In this document: piece after piece, positions 42,121 to 53,719 of the stretch
How positions within the stretch are numbered: the stretch's first letter is position 1
Layout: each line of letters begins with the position of its first letter
Assembly: GCF_016086655.4 (NCBI RefSeq)
Contig: NC_052141.2
Coordinates: 5,394,001 to 5,458,000 of the forward strand
Direction of reading: 5' to 3'
Source of the DNA: Lepeophtheirus salmonis
Lineage: Eukaryota > Arthropoda > Copepoda > Siphonostomatoida > Caligidae
DNA length: 64,000 bases
Program-made: the position numbers and the translations under genes
The notes under the pieces: generated by a model
The model's input: the letters and a program-made list of their open reading frames with translations, nothing else
Databases searched by the model: none
Told to the model about the DNA's origin: nothing

Positions 42121-42955
42121 GTTTGGCCAGCACGTTATACAGTTAGAGACAATGACAGCAGAAAACAGTTGAAATTAAATTATGGAGACCTTTTGATAAA
42201 AAAAGAAATAAATTTGCAAAATGAAACGACCCGAAAACTATGTTAATGAAATAGGATCCAAGGACTGAGGGTGAGCCACAGGAGATTAAATCACATTTTG
42301 TTGTGTACCAACACTATTTCTCCTTCATTCCTTAGTCTATAGATCGACTCCGAGGGCCTCACCCCAAGTATAACTCCATAAGGTAGTAACTCATAACCCT
42401 CACCACATAATAAGACCTTCCATTGACTTTCAGTGTTCTCCAAAGTGCTAACTCTGAAAATATCTTGAAAATGCCGATGGCCCTCCCAACCTTCTTCAAT
42501 GACAATGATATATTGATCCCCTTAAAATGTTATTTTTGTAGTATTTAAAGGTTGCAATAATTGAATCCCAACTTTCTACTGTTGCTGTCCCCAATTACAC
42601 CAATTATGACGTGTGGGCGAACTTATAAAGTGTACCCGTATAAATATACAAATGTAACACTCCATTCTCATTTTTGTATTAAGGGGTACCATATAAACAA
42701 GAATGTACATATACAAAGAAAATGCAATATTCTCGAACCCTTTCTTTCATAACCTACCTAAAATAATTCCCCAGTTTTCTATAACTATTATTATTCATAA
42801 TTCCATTTTCATTTACGTTCCAAGGTCTAACGTCTTGTGACAAAGTCACTTTTCAATCTTAATTAATAGAAATGTACCTTGAAATTAGCTCCTATAAAAA
42901 AGCTTCTTTAAAAAAAATAAAAATATGAAGGTATATCATTTTAATGAATATATAT
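42121..42955. other. Unassigned DNA
   Basis: Around 42290-42500 the sequence is less AT-rich and may be a decayed coding piece on the minus strand, but I recognise no motif. Confidence 0.3.
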
Positions 42956-42960
42956 AAATA

Positions 42961-44005
42961 CAGGGTGGAGATTTTAAATCCCCACAAAATGTAACGATAA
43001 TATAAATCGCCATTTATATCACAAAATTAATTCAGGCATTCACAATCTTTTACCCTTACATGTAGGTGTTCATTATACTTAAGTCAATCCTTCAAACCGA
43101 CCATCTCCAACCGGTACCTGAACCTGCACAGGCCTTGATGAGGAACTAATAGTTCATTTTGGGCACGAAAATGTAAACTCATCAAAAGTTAGTGGACTTA
43201 TATGCATGTTTATTTGACTCTCTCAAACACAGTTTAGTCCAAGGTGGATATATCTGGCTAGCTAGAAGGCCTCATTTCCTTTCACAAAATATAAATGTCC
43301 TAAATATTTTGTAGTTTAGAGAGAATATAGTTTCAATTTGCCGATTTAGACCAATTGAACCATCTTAAAGTTTAGCGTGACAGTGGATCTGTTAACATCA
43401 ATTTAAGTTCTCTATTATCTTTATTTACAGAGTTATTTGCGTCTTGGGGTGTGTGCCCTGTACGGAGGCACACAATATTGACTACATGGTGCACGTGCTC
43501 CAAGGACATCTCCAGGATTTTGTATTAGTTCCATGTTGACCACTCAGTTATTTCTACAAACTGCACAAATTGCACTCTATCTCAAAGACGCCCATAGGTT
43601 CAAGAGGTTCAGATCCAGAGGGGCTAGGAGCCCATATTTCCTTTGCTCAAAACATTAAGGCCTTACAAATGTGTATTTTCTTTTATAAATCCGGTTCCAA
43701 ATACTCAATTTGTACAAACTGAACTAATTTAAAGTTCTTGTAATGCAACAGATCAGTTAATATCAATATAAGGTCACTAGAATCATTATTGATGTCGATA
43801 TCTGCGTCCTGGGCTTGCACCCGGCACTGAAGCACACACTAATACCCGCAGGGCTTTCGTATTTAGAAGAAATCTCAAGGATCTTCCATTTATTTTATAC
43901 GGTTTTGATGGCTGAATCTGGTTATCACACTTTTATATAAACATATCTCAGGGTCTCCAAGATATTGAGGTCTAAACTTGTTCCGGATTTAAAATCCTCA
44001 CCCTG
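42961..44005 (-). mobile_element. mar-F element with both TIRs intact (1045 bp)
   Basis: Starts CAGGGTGGAGATTTTAAATC after TA. It ends GGATTTAAAATCCTCACCCTG followed by TA; the inner 20 bases of the two termini are inverted matches. On the minus strand, N-terminal blocks occur twice (about 43435-43510 and 43800-43890, each reverse of a GTGTGTGCC/GGCTTGCACC type segment) and C-terminal blocks twice (43085-43250 and 43590-43640). So the element carries an internal duplication of a deleted transposase. No catalytic block survives. It is the best-bounded mar-F copy here and defines the family's ends. Confidence 0.75.
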
Positions 44006-44009
44006 TATA

Positions 44010-44460
44010 TATATATATATATACAGTACTTATTTACATAAAATGATTTATAGATAAATAACAACAAGTAGACGGAGGAAATATGTATATATAAGGTATC
44101 ATCGATAAACTTCAATTTAATGAATGAGGAATGGAGGATTCCTTGGCATTAATTGATGTTAAATGATGGAGTCTAAATATAGACTCGTTATAATATAATA
44201 AGTCAATGATAGCTCGATATATGTACACAGTTATCAAATGATAAAGTTTTTCTTTATTTTTTAAATATATATATTTTCAAAAACCAAAAAATACGAGTAC
44301 TCAAAAGATAGTGAAAATATTATATATATTCATTCATTCTGATTAGAACTAATTGCAATAGAAGGGAAAGATAGGCTAACTGAAACTAATTAAAAAGAAT
44401 TATTCATTTAAAATACTGCCAAAAAACGCACTTAAAATGTAGAAAAGACAGTAGCTAGAC
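44010..44460. other. AT-rich DNA, nothing recognised
   Basis: A TA run at 44006-44023 and AT-rich sequence only. Confidence 0.4.
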
Positions 44461-44474
44461 GTCATAAAACTTAT

Positions 44475-46095
44475 ATCACAATCTATATTAATAAAAACCA
44501 GGCTTGTCTGTCTGTCTGGATTTTTAAACTGGTCTTATTTTTGGGTGTGCATTTAATATCTTAAAAACTGCCTAATTGACTTAAAATCATGAGGAAACGA
44601 GGGACTTTTCCAACACTGTGTGAGTCCTTATTTAGAACTGAAAACTGCGGGCCCGTCCACTTCAATTTTGGTACGGTCCACTCAATCCTTCATATCAGTT
44701 CTAAAACTTGCAAAATTTGGTCCTGGATGACGTCTTTAAACTTTATTTATTCTTTGTTTAATCTGTTCTAGTACTGACTGTCTTAAAGAACGGTCTCGAG
44801 GACTCATAGGACAAGTCCTAAGACGGAATTGGACCTAATAAATAATGACTGACACAACATTGGTCCCATCTATCTAGAAACAGAGCACTTAAACCCCTCC
44901 CCCCTCCGTGATTTTAGACATAGCGATCTACTCCCCGAACCCTGAACTCTACAAACTCGTAGTATGAGTTGGATCAGAGGCTCGGAGGCTTATAGATCCA
45001 TGATAAAATTAAATAAAGTTTAATTAAATTGCTCTGACAAGTGATAACGTCAAAAGAGGTCTGATACCTTACAATTACCTACTTCCTTTAGGTAATTACA
45101 ATTCAGTTTTGATGGACAGTACAGTTCAGTCCTAAAAATTATATAGTTTAGTCCTTGATGACGTCTCTCAACTATATTTTTTTTTATCAGTTCCAGTACT
45201 AACAATTCCAAGGACCGACAGCTTAGTTACTGGTCCCAAGGACTGTACTTACCGATCCTAAAGACTGTACTGTACCGAATAAGTAAGGACTGGCATGAGA
45301 TGAGCTACATCTATGAAACTGGGCAACAGGATCCTTACCCACCGTCCTTTTAACACCTAGGATTGAAGGCTTTTCACATATCAGATAAAATAAAAATAAA
45401 GTTGAAATAAATTGGGATGACAAGTGATGACGTCAAGAGAAGTCTGATGAGTCACCACTAATCCCTACGTCAATACGTTAAGTTCATAATTGCTTTGGTA
45501 TGGTTGTTCAAATTTGAATGCTTGGTTACTATAATGCTTGAGGAGTGAAATGCGAGGGAATAAATGACGGGGGTACTTGTTCGAGGGTAAAATGATTGAG
45601 GTAGTCGTCCATGGAGAGGGGGGCATTAAGAGCTATAGTACCATAAAAAAGTTACATCACAATCTATATTCATAAAGTAAATTGTGTCTGTCTGTCTGTT
45701 TGTTTTTCAATGCATCATTTTCAAGTGTGAGTTTAATATCTGAAACACTGCCTTCCTATTTGACATTGTTTGTAGTTGAGACCGAAAACTGTTGCAACAC
45801 GGGACGGGAAGCCAAGGCCATAAAACTTACATCATAATCTATATTAGTAAAATTTTTAAATCATTTTTAGTTATCACGGGATTATCTTTATTGTATCACT
45901 CAACCTTTCATTTGAAAAGAAAGACGGGAGGGGGGGGGGAGGCCCCAAAATCAACTGGTGGTTTGCCAATTCTCCCCATCTAGGCTTCTTGAAGATGTTT
46001 TATAAAGAAAAATCCCCAATGTAGAACAAATAACTATAGGTGGGGATTTGCGCGCTACCAAGTGCATATTCTAGTTCAATCTATAATTCATTGAA
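44475..46095. mobile_element. rep-K/P patchwork, possibly Helitron-derived
   Basis: A 5' motif CAATCTATATTAATAAAAAC then GCTTGTCTGTCTGTCTGG occurs at about 44475, again at 45659 (TCTATATTCATAAAGTAAAT, TGTCTGTCTGTCTG) and a third time shortened at 45830. TCTATAT...GTCTGTCTGTC starts are common in arthropod Helitrons as I recall. Between them, 44690-45110 and 45120-45455 are tandem copies of one segment, aligned at CCTGGATGACGTC / CCTTGATGACGTC. A possible 3' end GCATATTCTAG|T is near 46076. No Rep or helicase motif was seen. Confidence 0.35.
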
Positions 46096-46099
46096 ATTT

Positions 46100-46715
46100 A
46101 ATAATTAACTATGATGACAAGTCTGATAATTTGATCCTCAAAATATATTTTATTCTGCTGCGAATATAGTTGACATCTAGTCGGAGTGATTGAACAAAAA
46201 ACCAAAAACTGTTGTAACTCTCCTACATCTCACCTACGATATCTACAACACAAATACCATCTTTTTTTGTTTTTTAAAGATCTGACATAGACACCCCGTA
46301 TTATTTTTTATCTACGCAATGTGAAGGTTCCTTTGTAATGTGCAAATTTATGTAGTTACAACTATAAAGTTACAAATTCATTTAAACACCCGTTATATTT
46401 TACAGATATGTATAGTAAATGTATCATGACTCCATATCCATTTTTGTAAGTATGGTTATGGGTAATTATAGGTAAGATATGGTGCTATGAAATTGACCTC
46501 TACATGCTTCACCAGCCTTATAAGGACCTAATACAATTATGGGTACTTAATTTGGCCCTCTGTCTAGGAGAAAAAGTTAGAAAAAAAAATTTACCAAAAG
46601 AACAACGTAGTCAATTTGTACATAAAGTATGACTTATTTGAATTGAAACAGTTTGTTTATATCAGCTGGTTTTGTGTACATTGACATATGTATAGCGAAA
46701 ATTTCAAGTCTTTAA
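46100..46715. other. AT-rich DNA, nothing recognised
   Basis: No landmark or coding motif. Confidence 0.4.
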
Positions 46716-46719
46716 GACA

Positions 46720-47510
46720 ATGAATCTCGAAATGGCAGACAAAATTCGAACAAGAGAGAAGACGGTGTATATGTCAAATCGGGGGATTTCCATTTCATAC
46801 GTCAGATGACCAAGTACCATGTGGTTCATTAGGAGGCCATGCAATGGCTAATAAAATTTGACCTAAACATATATGCCAGAAGTTTCAGTAGAGGTTAGAA
46901 CAGGGTGCGTTTTATTGAAAGAGTTGCACTCAGGCACACACCCATCAGTGATCAGGACAGATGAGAAAATCTTAATTGTGTTGTTGGCCTACATCATGCA
47001 AAACAGCCGTGTTTTGGCTGCCAGCCTTTAGGACGTCGCTATCCAATTCAGGACAGCTGTTAATCTGGAGCACTCTGACCAAGTCTTAGTTTTTGGCTGA
47101 CGTCTCTTATTGTGGCAAAAAGGCTCCTTTGATGGTGATCCCTACCAGAGTAAAGGACAATTCAATGACCTACATGATAGGGATGAAGGAAAAGTCCTAC
47201 TCTGTCTGAACAGCGAGCATGGGTTCACTGATAAACATAAACCTCTCCACATCTAAAATATGACAATTTGGAGAAGTTTTGGCTGAAAATAATGTTGCCC
47301 CCTCCACCCCAAATCTAAACCCCATGGATTTATCTGTGAAGGTTCGTTCAGAGAGGAGGTTGTGCCACAAAAGCTATCCCAATGTGAAGGCTCCGACCAA
47401 AGCATATATGACAGAATGAGAGTAAACAATTGAAGAAGAGATCCGTTCTATTTGCAAAGAGGTAGAACAGAGGATGATTAATGGTATGGTGACCAATAAA
47501 AACTAATTAT
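46720..47510 (+). pseudogene. Mariner transposase, fairly complete but heavily broken
   Basis: Blocks in order on the plus strand: M-A-D-K-I-R-T-R-E-K-T-V-Y-M-S-N-R-G-I-S-I-S (HTH1), E-L-H-S-G-T-H-P-S, T-D-E-K-I-L-I-V (first catalytic Asp as TDEK), V-A-I-Q-F-R-T-A-V, K-A-P-L-M-V-I-P-T-R-V-K-D-N-S-M-T-Y. The second aspartate region is unclear. Then T-P-N-L-N-P-M-D-L-S-V (third Asp), C-H-K-S-Y-P-N-V-K-A-P and I-R-S-I-C-K-E-V-E-Q-R-M before a stop at about 47506. The span matches most of a transposase of about 260 residues; stops and frame changes are numerous. The second HTH seems shortened. TIRs were not found. Confidence 0.7.
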
Positions 47511-47599
47511 AATATAACCAATCTACGTTCAGAAAACTTATTAGTGTGAAAAAGTAAATAATTTGAGAGCTATCAACCAAATACCTTAATATTTAGGTG

Positions 47600-47815
47600 T
47601 TTGTGATGTAATACTGAGACAATTAAAACACATAAAACTTCATATGACGTCACTGTACATATAATTACAATTTGAAAGCACACATGACTTCATTAACAAC
47701 TCATTTATAAGGGCTGAATTGGTCTATTTCAGTGATTCGGATATCATAACCAAATAGAAACAAAAATTATAACGGTTTCCGACCTATCTAAGATTTTCCT
47801 AGCGAAACTCCCCAC
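47600..47815. repeat. rep-I internal fragment
   Basis: ACTTCATATGACGTCACTGT, AAAGCACACATGACTTCATT and AACTCATTTATAAGGGCTGA match the middle of rep-I at 8.1-8.25 and 20.3 kb. Exact TGACGTCA at 47645-47652. Confidence 0.5.
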
Positions 47816-48690
47816 TAGCTACCTATGCATATAAATTATACATAGTTGTAGGTAAGCAACTGCGATAGTTTCCAACGACCACATCATGTACTCTACTTCC
47901 GCAGCGTACGTGCAGTTTGTAAGATCACGCAACTTACGCAGGAGTGAATATTAATTAATACAAATGTGACCCTACATTTTTGATCCATCTCAAAGTTGCT
48001 ATTTCTGTTGTGTGGAAACGGTTAGACTACATATGTGGTTATAAAATATATGAGGGACTCACCTCGTATGCTTCAATTTATAAATGGATCATTAAGCTGC
48101 AATGTAATCATAATTTCTGAGGCATTGTGGTTGTTTTGTGAGCTATAAAGAGATCCTTTGACATACTCATTAAATTCATTTTGAAATCGGACTAATGAAA
48201 GCAGTAGAAGAAAAACCCGTAGTAGAATCCTCCATAAAATACGCATGAACGATTGCTCTTCCATTTTTTTTTTTATTGATCAAATTACTAGAACGACGAG
48301 GAAGAAGACTTTTCTGAATAATCCCATGATGACAGTTAGAAAATACATATAAAAAAACAAAAAAACGCACACCAAACATAAAACATAAAGACAAGTCAAA
48401 TAAATATAACTGAATTTTTAATTAACTCCACTTATAATGAGTTGACCTTTGGGGGGTAACCCTAATTAAATCGGCTTGTTTGTGTATGCCTATACAACAA
48501 CAGCCTATAAACAACAAGTTCTCAATATCATATGCAAATAACAGATTTGCAAATATCGTGGAAGAGACTGAGAACTAACCTTATATATACTTTATTCATT
48601 AGATAAAATGTTTATACGAAGGGATAGCCTGTTCTTTGAGGCTAGAAAATCAGATTGAAACCTCCTTTTTGATTCATATTAAAGAAAATA
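47816..48690. other. AT-rich DNA with one signal-peptide-like frame
   Basis: On the minus strand an ATG at 48264 with A at -3 opens a 63-codon frame whose start looks like a signal peptide: M-R-I-L-W-R-I-L-L-R-V-F-L-L-L-L-S-L-V. A possible donor GTATGT follows within the frame. No second exon or family is recognised, so it may be chance. Confidence 0.2.
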
Positions 48691-48694
48691 GTCA

Positions 48695-49200
48695 ACCCTT
48701 GCATCATGTCAATATTAAACCAGTAAATAAAAGAACATAAACAATAGTCTCTATCAAAAATATATCTCTTGTTTGAGCCTTGTCACCTGATGTAAGCATT
48801 GTTGATGTTGAGCATTTTGGGAGAGGCAAGAACAACCAAGTTTTAAAGCAAATAAAACCTCTTTTCATTCATATTAAGACAATTCTAAACTATTGGAGCA
48901 TCAAGTATATTTTTTTTATTCTGAAAGCCGTTTCATAAAGTTTAATCAAGATTTATTCGAAATTTGGACATTTTATGAAGTAGAAATATTTACTTTGAGC
49001 TTACAGAATGACATTTCATTCTATAATGATACAATTTATAACGTCATAATTGAAATGCATGCCATTTTGGGGGAAATAATGGATGATATTGTTAATAAAT
49101 AATAATGTCAAACTTCCAATAAATATTTATACAACTGCCTTTCAGAACAAAAATAGATATAATACCTGCATTAAATAATACTTTATGTCAATCACTGGCG
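48695..49200 (-). repeat. rep-M, reverse copy
   Basis: ATCATGTCAATATTAAACCA, then GTCTCTATCAAAAATATATC and AACAACCAAGTTTTAAAGC are reversed rep-M landmarks; AACGTCATAATTGAAATGCA at about 49040 corresponds to the 3' part seen at 49935. Confidence 0.55.
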
Positions 49201-49305
49201 CCGAAATGTATTTTTAAGTGGGGGAAGTGCAAATTATATATAAATGGTGACGTCCGCAGGATTTTTTTTTTCCAAAAGTTTTTTATATAAATGGCAAATT
49301 GGACA
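49200..49305 (+). repeat. Possible rep-G remnant
   Basis: TGGTGACGTCCGCAGGATTT followed by a T run and CCAAAAG resembles the rep-G head-tail join. It is very short. Confidence 0.3.
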
Positions 49306-49744
49306 TATAACTTTTTTGTTTCTAATTTTTGAGTTAAATTCTTTAAATAACAGTTCCATTTTTATTAACAATTAAAAAAGAAAAGAAAATTGGTATATTT
49401 TACTATAAAATTATTATGAATTCATTTTCTTAGACAAAGTACTTTATCTATTGTGAGAAAATATATTTCTACAAATAGAGGGGGGCATCTATGGTTCCAG
49501 TGGCACTATTGTCAATGATAACAGTGATATTTTAATGTAATCCAAGTAAAACGGACGGAGAATCACAATAAAATATATAGATTTGTACAATTAATTTTGT
49601 TTTGGATGGATTAGGAACTGATAAAAGTAGGAATTGAAGACAAATATCGGACTTTTTCCATTGTAATCGTTAACTCAGAATCTGTAATATGGAAATTGGA
49701 CTGTGTAAGGATGTAATTATATATTATGAGCAGATATATTTACT
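49306..49744. other. AT-rich DNA, nothing recognised
   Basis: No landmark. Confidence 0.35.
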
Positions 49745-50130
49745 ATAAAACAAATTTTTGATAGACTGTAATCCTTTTAAGATTCCCATTTTGACATGAA
49801 AATAAACGTTACTAGTAAGAAAAGGAATTTGTTATTCCTATAAAATAGGGTTATTTAGAATCCTAAAATCCCTGCCATCAACAACGCTGACGTTACATAA
49901 AAATGCTTTATAAAGCGTTTTGACTTACGTCATAAATTGCATCAAAATTTAATGAGAAGCTATCCTGGTTGTCTCAAAGTAAATACGTATTTCCAATTAA
50001 AAGTTGATGAAGCTTTTGTTAAACAACTACATCAAAAACTACTACTTGATGCCAATGATAAGAAAACCCCTGCCACGGCCCTCCGCCTCGCAAATAAACT
50101 ACAGCAAACGAGCATCTTTACCTCACCATG
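49745..50130 (+). repeat. rep-M copy with 3' extension
   Basis: AAATTTTTGATAGACTGTAA, CCATTTTGACATGAAAATAA, then CATCAACAACGCTGACGTTA, TTACGTCATAAATTGCATCA and CTACTTGATGCCAATGATAA. The last two recur at 50553 and 50698, so rep-M is longer than its 5' block suggests. The 64-codon frame at 49937-50131 lies in this repeat. Confidence 0.6.
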
Positions 50131-50539
50131 ATATAATTTGATCCTCCCCTACAAGCGAATGCCTACATTCCGGCAGTAAGCTGGTAACACAACTTTAGAC
50201 ATCATTAGTACTAAAGCTCTGTAATAGTTTTTATAAGCCGCAGGTCCGGCTTTTGGAACTCCGTAACCCGATCCGACCCGCCAAAAAATATAAATTATGA
50301 AATATTTAATTTTTAGTGGATTATAAATAACTTATTGAAACGGATTTTTATGAAATAGTTAAATGCAGGTTTTCCCGGGAAGTTGCCGTAGATGTAAAAC
50401 TCCTTGAAATCCCGGAAAAAGGAGATCCCAAAATAAATACTTAATGTGTATCTTTGTTTTGTTTTCTAATTGATCCACTCAGTGGAGTTCTACTAGACGA
50501 TTCAAGTCAACATAACACTATAATACACTTATAAAACAA
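50131..50539. other. Nothing recognised
   Basis: A G+C-richer patch at 50225-50285 (GCAGGTCCGGCTTTTGGAAC, ACCCGATCCGACCCGCC) has no relative that I can name. Confidence 0.3.
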
Positions 50540-51150
50540 CAATTCTAAAAACGTCATAAATTGCATCATAATTCCATTTTTGAATCTAAAAGATGTTATT
50601 TTTAACACATACACTACACAAATTTCCAATAAATCTACATGAAACTTTCTCAAAAGGCTTTATAAATACACAAAGCCTTTTAAACTCCATTAAATACTAC
50701 TCAATGCCAATGATAAGCGGTGGTATTTGAAATTAATCTGAGTAAATGTGCTGAAAGTCCCTATAAAATGTCTAAATTTGAACAATTATACTTTATTTGG
50801 ATCGATTAGGAAAAAGAAAAGAAGAATGATTATTCTTTCCATTTTAAAAACTAATTTTCATTTACATAGTAATGTATAAAAGATTGTATAACGAGATAAT
50901 AAAATATTTTTAATTCATTTTCGGATCAGATATATAATAAAACACAATCATTAGAGGGATAAATTTTTGATAGAGAGTCAGGGTTAAGTCCTTTTATTTA
51001 TTGATCCCATTTTGACATGATCAAAAAGTTGACTATTTTACTTAATATTATTGAAAAAAGGGTTACCATTGCTTATAAAACTGTGTTCTCCTAAAATGGC
51101 CGACATGATCAATGCTGATGTCGTCACATGACAATGCTTAATATACTCTT
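50540..51150 (+). repeat. rep-M copies, 3' block then 5' block
   Basis: AACGTCATAAATTGCATCAT at 50550 and CAATGCCAATGATAAG at about 50702 are 3' landmarks. TTTTTGATAGAGAGTCAGGG at about 50966, TTTATTTATTGATCCCATTT and AAAATGGCCGACATGATCAA start a new copy ending near 51150. Confidence 0.6.
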
Positions 51151-51255
51151 AGACACATAAACATCTAAAATAATCCATTATGATGTAACCACTCGCTACA
51201 TACAGAGTGCTCCATTAAAATCCGTGCACTTTGAATTTTAAAATTCAACAAGTGA

Positions 51256-52087
51256 CAGGGTGCGTAGGCAAAATCTGTCGCATTTTAAATACAAAAACTA
51301 CATGCTTATTTTATAATATTTATTGATAAAATAAAAACGAATATCTTTATTAGGATATAGAGCAGCTATCTATTCAATGTAGCCGCCGTCTGCGGCCAAA
51401 AACCGCTCAATACGGCTACAAACCCGAGAACAGGCATTTTGGATCTGCGCTGCTTCTATCTCACTGAATTTCTCGTTAATGCAGATGATGAGAGACTACT
51501 TGGTGTTATGGGAGGAGCGGTTGATCATTTTTTCCACGTAAGACCAGACAAAGTAGTCCAACAGGTTCAAATCCGGTGATGAGGGAGGCTAAGAGGAGGA
51601 GGGTACGAACGCAAAAGCATTGCTTTTCAGCCATTCTTGCGTCCGCTTAGCTTTGTAGGCCAGAGAAGAGTCCTCGTCGATGATGCCCCTGACCTTGTTG
51701 ATGATGGTGACGTCCCGGACAATCCTGGTGCTCTTCTCCTCCTTCTTTCTCCTGTCAACAACGTCCATCGGGTCCAATGACTCCCCAGCTGCTTCCTGAG
51801 ACTTCTGACCGTTCTAACTGGCATTGACAGAAGGCCAGAGATCTCAGCATTGCTTAATTTCATGTGATTACTAAGCATAATCTGAATAGACGCGCACCTA
51901 CGATCTCTCTCATTGAACATAATGACTTTTCTTGGGCATTTAAAATGATGCTATCGCTACAAGTTGTGAACAATAACTAAAGCCTATGACCTGGCAAAAA
52001 TTTTAACACCAAAAATAGACGGATTAGACATCAGCTGATGGAGCAATGTCGTCTTTAAAATGCGGCAGATTTTGTCCACGACCCCTG
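51256..52087 (-). mobile_element. mar-L element nested in mar-A (832 bp, internally deleted)
   Basis: TIRs: left CAGGGTGCGTAGGCAAAATC then TGTCGCATTTTAAA; right reverse-complemented CAGGGGTCGTGGACAAAATC then TGCCGCATTTTAAA. A TA follows the right end, and GA (decayed TA) precedes the left. Coding remnants on the minus strand span about 51380-51920. Confidence 0.8.
51370..51920 (-). pseudogene. mar-L transposase, catalytic middle deleted
   Basis: Minus strand, from ATG at 51920: M-F-N-E-R-D-R-R-C-A-S-I-Q-I-M-L, then K-L-S-N-A-E-I-S-G-L-L-S-M-P-V-R-T-V-R (HTH1). After a frame change it reads M-D-P-M-D-V-V-D-R-R-K-K-E, I-I-N-K-V-R-G-I-I-D-E-D-S-S-L-A-Y-K-A (linker). At about 51660 it jumps to K-R-T-Q-E-W-L-K-S-N, then P-P-S-S-P-D-L-N-L-L-D-Y-F-V-W-S (third aspartate kept), and I-E-R-F-L-A-A-D-G-G-Y-I-E, stop near 51372. 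SDEK and QQD are removed by one clean deletion joining the linker to the region just before the third aspartate. The end of the window (63870-64000) holds a related C terminus. Confidence 0.75.
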
Positions 52088-52641
52088 TATAATTTATTTA
52101 TTAACAAGAGAATTTCAACGAAATTAATACTATAAATAGATGTATATGTGAGCTCTCTTAATCATTAAACTAGCCACCTTTAGCGGCAATTATGGCTTCT
52201 AGGCGGTAGGGAAAGGCCTCAGAACGGCTGCGGTGGTAGTCCTCTATCATTGCTCCATCAGCTGACGGTGGTATTGAACGAATCGATGTTTGGATGACGG
52301 ACATTGCAGGAACCCCTGAGATCTCTTGCTGGGCCCTCATGGACTTGAGAGGATTGGCTGAGCTGTTTTTTTTAAGTCCTCTGGATCCAGTTTGGCCTTT
52401 TTGACATATATATATTCTTCCTCTCTAACGTTTCGGACTTGGTAACGACAGTTACGGGGCTCCTGGAGACGCTCAACTGCTTGGAGTGCGCGAATATTTT
52501 CTGGACTTGAACGTTAGACCTAAAGAGCGCAGATTTATTTTGTTTTGTTACAAGATGTTTATGCTTTAATATATCGAACTATGAATTAGCCTTAATTAAT
52601 TATTGCCTTAGTAATTATTCATATTTCAATGGACCACTCGG

Positions 52642-53029
52642 TACTAGAGGAACATTAAAAAGTAGGACGGATTTTATAGCATAAAAAGTGCATTCAGCAT
52701 CCAATATAGTATAAATTTTGCATAGATTTGGATTTCATGGAATGAATTGATCACCTGACATGTCAAATACGTCACTCATGGGTGCGTGGATTAGCACTGC
52801 AATTCATATTATGAAGAAGAAAAAAAAATAATAAGGACTGTTTGAGTAGAAAATGTCATCATTAAAATAATGGATTTTTGAAGGCCCAGTGACTTGGAGT
52901 TCGATTATTAAAAAAGTTAAAGGAATCATTTTTGATCTAAAAATAGACTATGAAATATTTATTAAAAAAACCAATAAATATGTCTTTGAAATATTTTGGC
53001 TGTATGTATATATGAAATTAAAAAAAAAA
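52642..53029. other. AT-rich DNA, nothing recognised
   Basis: No landmark between the mar-A end and the rep-J piece. Confidence 0.35.
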
Positions 53030-53430
53030 TGGGATTTATTCCCTTCTTTAGATTTTTGCTCAAGATTGATTTTATGTTGACACACCACGAATACAATTAT
53101 GTTTTGTTAAATCCTTTTTTGAATATATATGTGGTTCGTTAAAGCAAAATTTTGCTCAAAATGACTTTATCAAAATTGAATGTGAGTTACATTTGTATTG
53201 TTTAACGACAAATTATCGTCAATTTCTATCAACAAATTATTATTATTAACGCTTTAGGTCTACAGCAAATTGCTCTTAAAGCAGACGAAATTATATGCTG
53301 TAATTATATGCATTAATTATTAATTAGTGCTATAGTTGACTGAAATATGTTCCTGAGTCATTAGGCTGAATGAAAAAATTAGGGGTTTCTCCTTTAAAAG
53401 AATACTTGTTCAATAATATTTTTAAATTGA
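53030..53430 (+). repeat. rep-J, 3' end followed by a new partial copy
   Basis: CAAGATTGATTTTATGTTGA at about 53061, then ATTATCGTCAATTTCTATCA at about 53212, GCAAATTGCTCTTAAAGCAG and TATAGTTGACTGAAATATGT. The frame at 52889-53080 is part of the preceding rep-J copy. Confidence 0.6.
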
Positions 53431-53719
53431 CGTACCTGTTATGGGTCCTGAACTGGAGTTTAATTGTCAATTCATGGTAATAGAACTAAGTAGATTGGAA
53501 TTGCATTTACATCTCGTCTATGTAATTGAATATTAATAATAATCTAAATTGTATTATACGTGTTCGACTGCTCTCTTAACCTCTCCAAATTCGACGAATA
53601 AAGATGAGTAAAAAATAACAGCTGGTCACGTATATATCTGCCAAAAAAACTTTCCTAAAAAAAGTAAAATATTTACTTAATGATGATTTATCAAGGGCAT
53701 TGGTCAGAGATGTACACAA

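Larger units (their letters stand above)
51203..52641 (-). mobile_element. mar-A deletion derivative, split by a nested mar-L
   Basis: Left end CAGAGTGCTCCATTAAAATC after TA; right end reverse-complemented CCGAGTGGTCCATTGAAATA, TA outside. With the nested 832 bp removed the element is about 600 bp. The minus strand of 52140-52500 keeps only traces of the transposase: a C-terminal E-A-I-I-A-A-K-G-type end near 52180, an H-x-N-I-D-S-F-like block, and an N-terminal S-N-P-L-K-S-M-R-A-Q-type block near 52350. The catalytic core is absent. Sequence on either side of the insertion lines up with uninterrupted mar-A at 55405-55450. Confidence 0.75.
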
